Shown one piece after another: positions 28,440 to 41,100 of a stretch of DNA of 62,000 bases (its first letter is position 1; the number at the start of each line of letters is the position of its first letter). The position numbers and the translations under genes were made by a program. Source of the stretch: Tubiluchus corallicola (taxonomy: Eukaryota > Priapulida > Priapulimorpha > Priapulimorphida > Tubiluchidae). Below the pieces are notes generated by a model, which had not been told where the DNA came from, made no database searches, and worked only from the letters and a program-made list of their open reading frames with translations. Location of the stretch: contig JAQGDQ010000043.1 of the NCBI GenBank assembly GCA_030141605.1, positions 1 to 62,000 of the forward strand. The letters run 5' to 3'.

Positions 28440-29075
28440 CGAGATTCGGTAATCAGAGGCCGACTTTGTCTGCAGCGGAAGGTTGAATTAATTCTCACTT
28501 GAAGGGGTGGGCTGTTGAATTGGGTGCCGTTTGTCAACGATTCAAAAGATGGTGATGAAAAATGAAGATGTAAAGGCGGAAATGTCATAGAAACGCTAAA
28601 TTAGCATGATTAGCGTCTGTGTATCTCCGATGCGGAAAAGTACAGATATCGCCCTCCAGGTGGCTCCAACAGGGGGTTGCCCAATAAAAATGTCATCTCC
28701 GCCACATATCATTATTTTCATATTTTTCAGCCACAAATTTTGAGTCACAGTTTGACAGCAGATTTATACTGTATCAAACTGAGTTTTCTCGAGATGATTT
28801 TATAATTGGAGTTATTGGACGCGCTTCAATTGCGCTGGTTAGTAAACCTGAACTTGGAGCAACCACCTCCGATTCATGTTGCAGGTAGCAACTGATATGT
28901 CACGTGACCTCGTTAAAAGCGAGCCTTCCTTTCAGGTTACTATTTTGCTAGAAATTAAAACTGCTGACGATGGCAATTAATATGCGCTAATTAAGAAAAC
29001 TCTATCTGCTGTTGTCTAATTGCGTTTGTTTAATGCCCCCTATGAAAGTTACACTTCAAAATGGCCGCTAATGCA
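28440..29075. promoter_or_regulatory. Candidate conserved non-coding block
   Basis: Contains dyad acgctaa/ttagcgt (28593-28616), two CTCF-like words in ccctccaggtggctcc and ccaacagggggttg (28652-28678), an atatgcgctaattaag homeodomain-type stretch and aaaatggccgctaa (29058-29071). Low in simple repeats and without an open frame. Confidence 0.35.
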
Positions 29076-32000
29076 GGTGGTATCGAAACGTAACACCTGT
29101 ATTGTATGAATAAGAAGCGGTAACACAAAGTTCCTTAATGGATTTGTATGGTTATACGCGAGGCATCTCGTGCCATTCATACAATGCTTTGCAAGTTCCT
29201 TTCTTGGTGATATTTTTATATGGCAAATTAAAGGGGTGTCATATTGTACGTGAAGCGACACCCAAATTGTTGTTTTCTAACGCTGTTCATGCTATTTAAC
29301 CTGACCCACACTTTGAAGAATGGTTTTTTTCTATTTAATATAGAAGATTAGTTCCTAAGCAATGCAGGAAGACCGCATTGTCAAGATTGGCCATGCACTG
29401 CAGCGAACTTTATACACACTGATTGGCAGTCTTTATAAGATAGCAGTTCAGACTGGTGTCTTAACCAAGTTGCTAGTGAGAGCATTTTTTGAGGAGGTTC
29501 AGTGTCAACTATATTACTATTGTGGTAATACAATAGTTAAAGTTAAGCTAAAAACGACAATCAAAAGGCATTTCTGCGAAATGTACCATTTAGTTCGAAC
29601 ATGACTCGAATGGTTCCATTTTCACTTTTTCAGCTATGGCTAATTATGTATATATATATAATTATTGATTTTAGAAGAATCAGTAATCGAACCGTTCTAT
29701 GTTTTCAAAATTCAAAAATTAATGCGAAGGTCTTGTGTGTATTGTCTAATTGTTAATGTGCTCCATGCATGATTGATGGTATAAAATATTGCATTCAAAT
29801 TAAATCTAATAAATCAAATAAAAAATTATTGAAACTTCAAAATTCAACTTGTTCTCTTAATGAAAACTGGGAATAGTAATCTGCTTATTTTTTATCTGAC
29901 TAATATAATTAGCTGAAAGGGCAAGACGAGAAGATTGGAATGGAGAATTTTTGGTATTTTGCTAGTATTGAGTGCCGTCACAACAGCAGTAACAGCCTTT
30001 TGTAATAATACTAACGCGGTTGATGATGATGATAGCAAAATATGATGTGTGGCTGGCTATCCGCTGCTGCATGGTTAAGAAAAACACCCAAACCCAATAA
30101 AAATGCATCACTGATTATATTGACATTTCTTATTACTAGAAGACAAATATTTAAAGGATTAAAACCAGAACTAATCCACAGAATTTAAAAAAACCAACGA
30201 AACGGCTTAACAGATGGTACCAAAAATTCAACTTTTTTCTCTTATTTCCTGCTTAGAGTTAATTAGACAAATAGGTAGGGTGAATACATCTAAATTGTGT
30301 GAATTCATAAATTTGTTTCTTGCTTGCTGCTCATAACATCTTCGTCTGTATAGTTTTTTTAATAACGATGTCTTTTTGTAGACAGTCATATTATGAACAA
30401 CTTGTCTTCTATATTTTTATCTATAATAGGCCATTTAGTTTTCCTATCTAGTTTTCTACTCCCAATATTTTTGCTCATAGGTTTTTTTACAGATCTCGTT
30501 TACAGTTTTCCCTCTTAATACCAACCGGCAAGTTAAGAGCTCGTATCAAAATGGAAATATCGTCGAAGACTAGGTAATGGAGCATTTGCGCCCCCTATTC
30601 TTGCATTTAGAAGCAAAACAAATCCTGTCAATCATTTTCTCACATTCCTTCCTAATAACAATGCTGGCTCAACCATGTTTTATAATTCTCACAATTTATA
30701 AAACTTCGCAATTGAATTTTTAAGCCGTGTCAAAATATTTTCATAAGCGCTAGTGATATAATGCTTGCGTGTAGGGGAGCATGTTATTCTTGTGAGCGCA
30801 GTATAAAAGCTCGTATTTGCCCTTTGCATCGTATGCTTTGAATGAAGACTAGGCTGAGCGTGCTGTTTTGTTTCAAAGGCTTGGTTTCTCTATTGGCTGG
30901 AAGTTTCGTCATTGTTGTGACGCTAGGCGGCGGAACGATATGAGCAAAGAAAAATAGTTCCTGGAAAAATATCTATTAATTTTTATGAACTTTGTACGTG
31001 TGAATTTGTGGTTAAATAACCAGGCAATACTGTAGAGGTGGCGATACGTAGAATCGTGAGCTGAGAAAATCAAATAAAATTTGATGCAATAGCGAAATGC
31101 TTAGAATCCTCTATTGTACTTTTTTCTAATATTGCTCCCCTAATCATTTTTGCTCAGTTGTTGTCTGTGATCTTTTAATTTTCTCAGTTTTGATTCTTAA
31201 TTATAATCGTATAGGTGTTTATTTTGAGATTTTACAGTGTTGAATGCTTTTCACCACAATTCTCTGCCGTCATTCTTGTATTGTTATTATCACAGCACCT
31301 TCTGACGAACATAAGTCGTTGCGTCAATTTAATTAAATTTACTCTTTAATGAAGCTGCTTAATGAAGCTGAAGGGTGTTGCGCTCTTAATACAAATCTTG
31401 TTAGTTTGTTACTAGTCTTCATTAATAAGATGTTGCTAGGTTCTTGGCTTCTTGCTTGGAGAACTTTGCATGTTTTAATAGAACATTTCAAATAAAATTA
31501 TATAAAACAAAGATGATAACTTGATTTGCAAAATTAGAGGTGTAGGTGATTTTTCTAATTGAGATTAGTTTAGCAATGTAGAGTAAATGGACGGGTGACC
31601 ATCGAAAAAGCTGCTTCTGAAGGTTAGTTTCGTGCTAGCCCAGGCTATCTTCCTAGTTGGTGGTGGATGTACACACTCTGGATCAGGTATCTCTGCTTTG
31701 TTTCTCTCAAAGTAGAGGATTGATATTTAGGTAGATTCCAGTCCTGCCACAACTATCTATATCCGCCTGTGAATGCTGAATCCCCGTGTACAAGGTATCG
31801 AACTGTATGTAAAATTGTATGGACTGTGAAAATGAATATAGAACTGCCTCGTGCTTCTGATACTGGAATTGAATCGTCCAACTAAGAGGGGTGCTTGGTC
31901 ATTTCTTCGAAGCCATTTCTTGTTATCAGTCACACGTTTGGCCAAAGGAGGCAACAAATCTTCCGCTGCACTGTGCGCAACTGAAATCACTCGCACGTCA

Positions 32001-32639
32001 GCGAACCAAGATGCCCGTATCACTAAAGTGTTTAAAAAATTGTATATTTGTATCTTTTTGTATCGGATTATATTTGCGCTAATTTTGAAAATTTTGTAGT
32101 TAAAATAACTTAATCGCTGTCCTAATCGTTGGAATAGTTTCACGAAGAAACTTAATAATTTGACCGTTTCATGGCGTGGTTGATCAACAGCTGTGCAAAG
32201 TAGATGATAATGTATTGTGTTTACACTTGTCTCTTCAAATAACAGTTTTTGTTTCCTTTAATTTTCATCTCATCTTCACCTTGTATGTATAACTATAATG
32301 TAACTATATGTGACTATTGACTGTTTTTAATCACAAAAGGACATCTTCTCCTCACGTAATTTCGGTTCGCTGACAAATGAGATGGGGACGTTATACAAAA
32401 GTTAGTTGACGGCTTGACTCTTTAGTGAAGACAGTCCAGAGTACAAGCGAATGGTTTTTTTTACTAAGTATTGGAATATAATGGCATTATCGTTAAGTAT
32501 TACAGTTAGCTACGTGCCTCATGCAACTTTACGGAATTAGAAACAGGCATCCATATAATTTTTTTATTATTTAGATCACTGCCAATATCAACAACACAAA
32601 TGCAAAATTAAGCACTTGTGCTTAACACTTAAAATTTTT
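29076..32639. other. Non-coding, nothing firm
   Basis: A 128-codon minus frame (31757-32143) crosses a GC-balanced patch but has no known motif and is mirrored by + strand frames. A TA run is centred near 29655. Confidence 0.65.
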
Positions 32640-32775
32640 ATATATGCTTTATAATTTTTATTTATTATATATATATTTATATAAATATATAAATTAAATA
32701 AATAATAAAGTATAAATAAATAAATATATATATTTATATATGAAACATTTATATATTTATATAATTTGCATATTA
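32640..32775. repeat. AT-only imperfect inverted repeats
   Basis: Nearly pure A/T over about 130 bp, with imperfectly complementary arms starting ctttataattttta and ending taaataataaag, then further TA/TTTA runs. Likely a degenerate microsatellite or unwinding element; nothing coding. Confidence 0.8.
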
Positions 32776-33220
32776 TATTTTATTGAATTCAGTTTCGTTG
32801 AGACCGTGATCGGACGTTGACAGATTGCGAGCGCTAACTCGCACATAACAGCCACTCAAACACTTGTTCCGTAATTCAGAGTGGTCTCACTCACTGAAGT
32901 GCTGTTATGCAACAATGGACATAAATCCCTCGGGTCCCACTTGACTAAGAGTGGGACATGGGGCTTCATTCTCCACTGCTCGCCCCACAACTGCTCCATG
33001 CATAATCTTCATAAAAGTACTGAATAGTACTGAATCATCTGAATGTAAAAAATGATTTGGAAGTCAGGATGAATAGTGATCGATCGATTTATTGTTTATT
33101 ATATTATAGTCCTAAAGCACTGACATGTTGTGAGATATTCCTTCAGTTGGCTTAAGCCTACTCAAATTCTATAATTCCTATATAGTAATCTTTCGAGCAG
33201 CTTTTGGGTGTAAATATGGG

Positions 33221-33320
33221 GAAAAATTTGTCACTTGCGTGATTTGAACCATCGACAACTAAATTTTGGTATAGCACTTACTGTAGTTGGCATGTGATGC
33301 CACGTTATCGCGCATTAAAG
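33221..33320 (-). mobile_element. Second, weaker tRNA-like stretch
   Basis: On the minus strand a B-box-like ggttcaaatca follows gcgcgataacgtggcatcac. Stems are poorly supported. It is 140 bp from the better tRNA-like sequence and in the same orientation; the two could belong to one degenerate composite insertion. Confidence 0.25.
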
Positions 33321-33455
33321 CTTTCGAAATTTGTTTTGTTTACGTGGTGTACTCGTGTTTTTAAAATGGATTTCTCACTGAGGCATGCATAGAAATCTGA
33401 TAAATTTGTGACTACGTTTAAGAGAAATGAATTAAAAATCCAAATTTTTCCTGCT

Positions 33456-33526
33456 GATGCCACTGGGAATCGAACCTAGATCATCTGCATTTCAGGCAGC
33501 TAGGCTAATCCGCTAAACATAGCAAC
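33456..33526 (-). mobile_element. tRNA-like sequence, probable SINE head or tRNA pseudogene
   Basis: Read on the minus strand, this 71-nt stretch begins gttgcta and ends tggcatc; these pair at six of seven positions (one wobble) as an acceptor stem. It contains a perfect Pol III B box, ggttcgattcc, in a T-arm with loop ttcgatt, and an anticodon arm ctgc-ctgaaat-gcag whose loop would read GAA (Phe). The D-arm and A box are poor. It has no flanking identity to a functional tRNA that I can see, and a poly-A-rich stretch follows, so a tRNA-derived SINE is likelier than a working gene. Confidence 0.55.
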
Positions 33527-34276
33527 TCGGTTTATGAATGAGCATATTTTTCAAAAAAAGAATGCAAAATGGACTTAACTTCGCTTGTCAAGTACATGTT
33601 GCACCCTTTTTCTTTTTTGCACAACCTGCGTTATTTTTTAGCAAGTCTTATTACGTAATAGAAACTAGATACTCCAAGCCTTTATAATTGATGCAGAATT
33701 TTGTTTTTGCAGCTTTTTATCATCTTATCATCTTTGCTGAGCGTAACACGATCTCGCCTGTTCTTATATAACTCGCATTTAGCCTCTGTAATAACTGACA
33801 TTAGGTACACAATTGCATTATTCTGTGTGATTATCAAGCCTAACTGCCGTCTTTATCTATCTTTGGCTTCATTGTCAAAGGCCACACAAAGGAAGCTGGG
33901 TCGCGACAAGGAGGTATGCTGAGTCGCTGACGTATGCATACGACTCATCTGTATTCATGGCGCGAAGGTTCTTAATCTTTCCTCTTTGCCTTCGCTTTCT
34001 TTTCCTTTTCTCAGTCACCTCTTCAGTAAGGACAGCCTGATTAAAGCGAAGCCAGTGCAAGGCCAAGACTTGTTAACAGTGTAAGTTTTTGGTGTGTGTT
34101 GCACTATGTAGGTGCAAAATATTCAGGCACCGAGATACTTCATAAATTCAGTCTTTCACATACTCATTCACCTCGGAGGAGACTTAGATGAAGAATATAT
34201 TCGCACCTAAACGAAGACGCCTCTACTGGTTAATTCAGTGCCTCATTTTAGAGGATAACCAAAGCTAATCAATTAG
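33527..34276. other. Non-coding, nothing recognised
   Basis: Between the tRNA-like sequence and the minisatellite; short frames only. Confidence 0.6.
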
Positions 34277-34696
34277 ATTCTGGTCTTGCTGCAAGCATCC
34301 ACGTGGACTATGCCCTGCTACTGAGTGCTGGATTCCAGCTGGTCTCGCAGTAACCTTCCACATGGACTATGCCTTGTTACTGAGTGTTGGATTTCAGCTG
34401 ATCTTGCTATAGCCATCCACGTGGACCATACCTTGCCACTGAGTGCTGGATTCCAGCTGGTCTCTCTGCAGCTATCCACATGGACTATGCCATGGCAATG
34501 ATTGCTGAATTACAGGTGGTCTCTCTGCAGCCTTCCACATAGACTATGCCCTGCCACTGAGTACTGAATTCCAGCTGGTCCTCTCTACAGCTTTCCACCT
34601 TGACTATGCGTTGCTACTGAGTGCTGAATTTCAGCTGGTCTCTCTGCAGTCATCCACATAGACTATGCCCTGCCACTGAGTGCTGAATTCCAACTT
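34277..34696. repeat. 59-bp minisatellite, about 7 copies
   Basis: The anchor tccac recurs at 34298, 34357, 34416, 34475, 34534, 34594 and 34653: five spacings of 59 and 60 and one more of 59 (one unit has an extra c). Each unit contains tggactatgcc, a ctgagtgctg block and ttccagctggtctc. Units differ by about 10-20 percent. The 59-nt period is not a multiple of three and there are in-frame stops, so it is not coding. Each unit carries a ttccagctgg E-box-like cagctg. Confidence 0.96.
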
Positions 34697-37600
34697 GCAG
34701 AGAACTTAACTGTATAAAAAAAACAATTAGGGCAAAAAGGTTTCTTTGTGGCACAGCAGTATATTTAGTTCGTGGCTATATTTGGGATTATAAACACCTA
34801 GAATGTCATTTGTCATTCAGACAAAGATACTATTCATTCGTCATTAATTAAATGTAGGCGCAGATATTAATATTCCTTTCCTCACGTTGATGCAAACTTT
34901 GATCACCTTTACGATGCCATCAGTGCTTTGTAATGAAAGGAACAACAAACTTATTTTTGACATTGATGATGTAAACTAATTTCCGTGGCCGTTCATTACA
35001 GCTCAGACTCAGACGCTTATGTTTCGGAATTGCCGTCTGGTGTAATCTATGAAATCTCAAATACCCTGTCATTAGGATTGAACATTTTATGCTTGGGTTT
35101 CTCCAATACCTTTACGCTGTTCGTTGCTTTCCATGTGCTTTACAGACTGCAGAGTTATAAAATCAACATTATGACATTTTTTTCTCAGAATTACTAGTTA
35201 AGTTAAGGACCTCCCATCGTGTTAGTCTCGTGCAAAAGAGCTATAACTTTGAGTGATTGGCGATAACAGCGCCTCGCTGCGTGATTGACTAGTAATTAAC
35301 TCTGCATGATTGATGCTAGCTTGTTCACTGTATACTGTAGTGTACAGTTGAAATTGTGAGGTGCTTACATAATTGTGAATGAAATGAGAAACGACAGGTC
35401 TAACACGCGTAGAATTTTTAAAGACCTCGATTGAGTAAGGCGATATAACGAAAGATGGGAAACAGAGAACAAAATGGCAGTAGGAAAGGTAGATAAGAAA
35501 GAGAAAGGGGAAAACATAGCGCATATATTTCATTGGTCCAATGCAGTCTAATGGTTTAACCAAGTGTCACCTGGTCGAAACTCTGTGTGCTTGGAAGCGT
35601 TTGGTCTGGTCTGACTGAAACTGACCAGTTCATAGAGCAGCATATCAAACATATTGTACGAAAGGGAAGCGGTTCCCATTAAAGGAAGTTAGACATTTGT
35701 TAGATTTCTCTCGGGAGAGAGGGGGTTCTGGCTTTGAACTTTTGTAGCAAAACTTTGGGGAACTAATTCATAATTTTATTTTAAATGAAAAAATCAACTG
35801 ATCTAGTTGTTTGCATGTTAAATTCTCATTTGAAATTAAACACGTTTATTGCCTCAAAACAACCTTCATTCATTGCACAAAATTACCCAACTAAAATTGA
35901 CGCCACGACCCTGGCTATTTCGCCTGAGCAATAAAATCGCTTTAAATTGAAAACGATGTGGGTTAAAAGTGCTTCTGTTGGCCAAAGTGTCTGTAATGCG
36001 AAAACTTGCGAAGCTGGTGTGGGCATAAAATGCTGATAGCTATCCCATTAATATATTAACCCGCTTATTGTTGATTTTGACGGTTTTGCGCCCCAACAGA
36101 ACTTGTGATAACTAAGATGGCGGCCGTGCAAATATTACTGAAGCGATAAAAAGAATTTTTACGACTAGCTAGTCTAATTTGAATATGAAATGCAATTTAG
36201 CTTTGCTGATGAATTAAGGAGATTACAATCAAGCCAAGACATTATGTTGGTATTTGTTATTATTTAACCACTTCACTGTTATTTTATTAAAAAAACACCT
36301 GATCAATCTTTGGTATGTAATAAACAATTTTGTAAAATAATGAACAAGAGTATTTGCGTCTTTTGTACTGTGGGAGGGAAAGCTTTTTAAACATTTGGGT
36401 AACTTGGTTATGGCATTTTCTTGCTGAAGCATTTCCAAGCTGTAAGTCGTGTATAGCCCAAAGTATATGGGACGGAATTGAGCTTTTCGCCAAATATTTG
36501 AAAATGATAATTTGTATAACTATTTTAATATAGTTATTAAAAATTTAGCTTTTAATACTACTGTGATCGAAATTATAAAAACAAACTAAAATGTGTTCGG
36601 TATTTAAAGTTTTTCTAATGTTGTTTTTGAATTTCCGCTTCTGTTACACTTTTATCTGCAGCAGATATTTGTGTCCCTCATAACATAAGATGCGCAGTGC
36701 GATTGCGCACGTATGGGATGCCCTGAAATTTGATTTTTTTTTCTGCCCCTCCAGCCAGACCTTCTGATTAAGTGATCTCTGACTGCAAATTGCCAATATT
36801 GCCGGGTTAATAACTGGCACGTTATAATCAGAAGGTAATTTCAAGATCAGAATCTCTGAGATTCCTTTCTGCCATCGTTTACAAGAGGCGAAAAGATGGT
36901 TTACATTTTGAGCAGATGATGTCAAATTCCTGTCTATAATGTTGCACAAATCATGTGACACCTAGTGGCAAATTACGAAAACTATTGAGCCGATAGGCAT
37001 ATGATTTAAAATACAAAACTCTGTTCCAATAATTTTCGGGATCTATAAAAGAAATTGCTAAAATGCAATGCTTATATTAAATTCTCTGATCTTCCAATAA
37101 CTTTCATGATCCGCCAACAGGCATCGCTGTTTTCCTGTGGTGTCTTTGCGTTGACCATTACGTGAAGCAAACAAAATGCTGAAGGCACTTATTTAAATTA
37201 GATTTATACAAATTTTTCCGACGTCTCCTGGAGAATAACATTGAAATGTCAATTAGAGGTCAATAAAATAAATCACAAATCTGGCGTCTTGTAGATGGTT
37301 ATTGTAATTTACATGTGCGCGTTGAATTTCTTTTTAAAATAGCTTGTAGGACAAATTTCAACAAAAAATTAAACTAATCCTGTGCAGAGGTTATTATATC
37401 TTTCTTACTTGTCTTGCTTTGTTGTCGCATCTCAGTTATACAAGTTTTATATAGAATTTCTGTAAGAACCGCCTCTCAACGTTTTAGGGCATTTATCTCT
37501 TTACATTAATATTCTGCAGCATTTTGATAATATGTTGAACCCGACTCTGTTAACGTAAACAGACAAGATTGTAATTAATTAAGAACCACTTTTGAAACTG

Positions 37601-39420
37601 AAGCTGCAGTTTTTTTCGAAATCTTTGTGAACGGACTCGGTGTGTCGTTGTCGTGCGCATGAAAACGTGCATTTATCCCCAAACCCCGGAAGCCGGTGGT
37701 CGAGAAGCCAATTAAGCACAAACACGATGAAACTCGGATTTCCCGCCTGCATTCTTCTACACTCACCTAACAAGTTTCTAACCTATATAGAAACCGTGCA
37801 TTAGCTTCCTTTCCACGTTTTCCTGTCTTTTCAGACTCAGCCTATTCCATGCAGGAGAGGACAATGCTGACATACGGTCGCAGGTTTATTAATTTTGTCT
37901 GCACGATTCCGGTGGGGCACCCAGTCAGCGCTAATGGTCTCTCGCGCTGCTTTTGCGCTGAATAGAATCGCTTTTTATAACGCATGAATAATTAAAGTTA
38001 AAGCTTTTGTGACAGGCTTTATATTTTGCTCAGTAGATGGCAGTGTTGTTGTTGCTGCTGTTGTATGCAGGGATATAAAGCATTGTTATGTAAAAGCGAG
38101 TTGTTTCATCATAGGCGGGTGGAAGTTCCGGTCTTTATAATACATATTAGTTGTTGCTGAAATGCTGATCTTATGCGTTTTGTATGGCCTTTAGTGGGAG
38201 AATCTCATAAAAGTTTAATGAACTCACCGAAGTCATTTCAGTTTTTGATTTGCTGGACAAGTGCCCTGTTGCACCTCACATATAAACTGAAGAAAAGGGG
38301 CGAAAGAATCTCGCCCTGCTGAACAATACGAAGCTGACACTCATGAGGTGTTGAAATGTAAAACCAAAACTTGATTAAACAATTGACTGAACAAAAACAT
38401 TTTTGCAACGGGAGAAATAAACGTGATGTTATGCGATTTCACAAGTTGATTTCACAACTCAAAAACAACAAATTCTGTAATTAATTTCCTAGTCAAACCT
38501 GAATGCGCATAGATTAATACTGTACTATGGAATAATTTTTTGGGGTAGTTGAATCAAAAATTTTACATTACACGCAGTTCTAATCTCTAATTCTAATCTA
38601 CATTACACTTTAATTCTATTGTTGCGTGTTTCTGATACATAGAGGCTGAGAAATATTTAAGCCATAGATACGTTTAGACATCATTTCTCATTCGCGTAAA
38701 TGTTGGCGTATTTTGATAGGTAACATTCACTGCTCTGACATGGACAGACTGCAGCTGTGTGTATGTCAGACTCAGTGCGGGTGGTAAATGAGAATTCTAT
38801 ATATACACAGTTGCACGCAAAAGTGAAAAATGGTTGGTGGATGTCAGTTTCTTTTTTGTAGGTGTCCTCTTATATCCGATTAATTATCAACCGCCGCGGG
38901 TGAATATTCTGTTATCCTGACTTGGCACATCTTGCGCGAACTTATTAATAGAATTATGATCTTTGCTGTTCGATACGTACAATGAGGTTAATATTAATTG
39001 GATACATTGTATTAAAAGAGTAATTTATCATTAAAATCGTGTATTACATAGCTTTTTATACCTGTCAAAACTGCCAAAATGTTTCGTGTTACATTTTAAG
39101 TCTCATTAATAAATGTTCCGGTTAATAAGTTTTTAACTAGGTACATGAGGCAAAGAGAGGTCATGTGAACCAGGTTTCGATTAGAGTTTCATTTCACTTT
39201 CCAGTAATGCTTTCCCTCAAGTTGCGCATTTAGATATAATTACCCTTCACAAAATCAAACAATTCTTTTTACAGTTACCTATAACTGCTTAACAATTGGT
39301 GATCTATCATATACAATTTAATGCACTTTTTAACGTATGCATCGTTTATGTAAATAGTTTCTTTTTAACTAACCTTCTCTTTAATCTTTCTAAACATGTA
39401 AATTGTGTTTTTACATACGC
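34697..39420. other. Non-coding, little seen
   Basis: Holds the YY1-type site (36114-36124), a ttgttgttgctgctgttg tract near 38046 and a core TCF word ctttgatc (34897-34904). The 113-codon minus frame at 35222-35563 is unremarkable. Confidence 0.65.
36114..36124 (+). promoter_or_regulatory. YY1/Pho-type site
   Basis: aagatggcggc is an exact YY1 consensus. Similar cores, aaaatggccgctaa, recur identically at 29058-29071 and 43808-43821. Spacing of about 7 kb each time shows no cluster. Confidence 0.35.
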
Positions 39421-39520
39421 AACTAATTTTATTTTATGTTTTTCCTATCTGTGTATGTATTTTGTGACTTAAGACTACGTATGTCCACGAACTGAAATAA
39501 AAAATTAAATAAATAAACAT
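39421..39520 (+). mobile_element. Possible retroelement 3' tail with AAATAAA repeats
   Basis: A tgtgtatgtattttgtgac stretch precedes gaactgaaataaaaaatt and then aaataaataaa. It has the general shape of a LINE 3' UTR end; only the tail is recognisable. Confidence 0.3.
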
Positions 39521-40953
39521 AAAGCATGCGTTCATTATAAGTGATTATTTATGTATGGGCAAATAAGCAAATTCCTATGCGCGACCCAGCTTTATCTGTT
39601 GGTTTGTGTGTAAAAAAAGTTATTGTGTCCTGCAACCATCCAAGTTCATAACCAAGTTCCATGTGACATTAAGCAACCACTGTGGGTTGAACATAAACGT
39701 ATTCACAATTTCGCATTCTCATAGTGACAAGTATGGAAATCGTTTTGGAGGCTTCATCTAACGAAATAATTTACATTTTCTACTTAATTGACGAGTATTA
39801 TAAGTAAATACTAATCCACAACTCCATGTGAAATTGCTCTAATTCATTAGTGCTTCGCGAATACTCGCTTGCATTAACATGTCAGCATTTTAATAGCTGA
39901 AAATGAGTAAAGAGCCACATCTGGAGATTTGGGCGCATTAAAACAAAATGTCTCCACAAATCTGCTGCGTAATACCTGACGACATTTTCGTCCAATTACA
40001 CGCATAATAAATTAGTCAAGATGGTTAGAGTGTAATTTGCTCAATTATTAATACTGCTTACTCACTGAAACAGACATAATTTGTATGTGTGTCTTGACTT
40101 CTCTTATGGTTTATAAATAGCAGGTGATATCTTGAAAAACCTTTAAAAAGTTATTGCTAAAATCAACCATTTTTGTTTTAACCTTTAGTATACATGCAAT
40201 ATGTTTATATGAAAAGTCGCTTTGCCTATATATATATGTAGGCAAAGCGACTTTATATATATAATATTGTTTGTTATTGACTTTCATACTACACATAAGT
40301 GTTAGCTTTTGAGGCCATTTAAGAACAAGTTCTGTTTACAGAATATACGACATTTACAGGATAGACAATTATAGTAATACAGCCGTTCAGTGTGTAACCT
40401 GTTTATTCTATTCATTTTATTGTATTTTAAGTGAGTGCTTTTAATCTGTTTAACTATTATTTGTGAGCTTACTGATATTTAATTCTAATATTATTTTGTA
40501 GTAGCTTCGCGAATTGTACTGCTGCCGTATACTGAATGCCACTCGTTTTTCCTCTTACAAACTTATATTGGTATTTTTAATAGTCGGTTTAAGTATGGTA
40601 TGCCGCAATATCTGTAAACAAGAGGCTATCCTTCTAGTAAAACAAGAGGCCATTTCAGTCATATTTGCGCCAGTCGAGAGCGCGGTAAATTGCAAAAATA
40701 TTGGCAAATCAGTTGTCTTTGTAAAATTGGCTGGGGGAAAATAACACACTTATCTCAATGATTTGGGCTGAGAAGATTGCACTGTAATGAGCGGATGAGT
40801 GATTTTGCTTGGTGGAATCGCCACTGCAAGGACAATACTACATGAATGGATTGGTTGAGGTGTTCCCAATGTCACTCATAATCTATTCACATTCTAAACT
40901 AACCAGTCTGGCCGTTATGAAGTTAAGGTTCTGCAAACTGTGGTAGTAGCATC
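39521..40953. other. Non-coding apart from a hairpin
   Basis: Only the perfect inverted repeat at 40213-40254 stands out. Overlapping + and - frames at 40514-40749 are probably chance. Confidence 0.6.
40213..40254. repeat. Perfect 16-bp inverted repeat with TA loop
   Basis: Arms aaagtcgctttgccta (40213-40228) and taggcaaagcgacttt (40239-40254) are exact reverse complements around a 10-nt TA-rich loop, followed by more TA sequence. It has the same architecture as 55997-56062 but unrelated arm sequence. Too short and regular to call a microRNA precursor. Confidence 0.92.
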
Positions 40954-41100
40954 ATAATTCAATTCAATTCGATTCAGTTCACCTTTTATTTGAGCATTGG
41001 AATTGCCATATAATACACTAAAATAGATACATTACTACACATACACAAACACAAAATACTATGTCCACTAATTACATGCAACAACAACAAAAATATTAAG
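40954..41100 (-). mobile_element. Possible retroelement 3' tail with (GAATT)n
   Basis: On the minus strand: gctcaaataaaaggtgaac, then tgaatcgaattgaattgaat. An AATAAA followed by an imperfect pentamer tail resembles non-LTR element ends. The rest of the interval is AT-rich with no identified reverse transcriptase. Confidence 0.4.

Noticed and set aside
31580-31610. ggacgggtgacc, one mismatch from the 5S rRNA internal control word ggatgggtgacc
   Set aside because: No box A or other 5S sequence upstream at the right spacing; a 12-mer near-match can be chance.
31757-32143. 128-codon minus-strand frame
   Set aside because: Mirrored by + strand frames over the same bases and matches nothing known.
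40201-40262. Possible microRNA precursor
   Set aside because: The stem is only 16 perfect base pairs plus TA pairing with a tiny loop; it lacks the length and bulged-arm form of animal pre-miRNAs.
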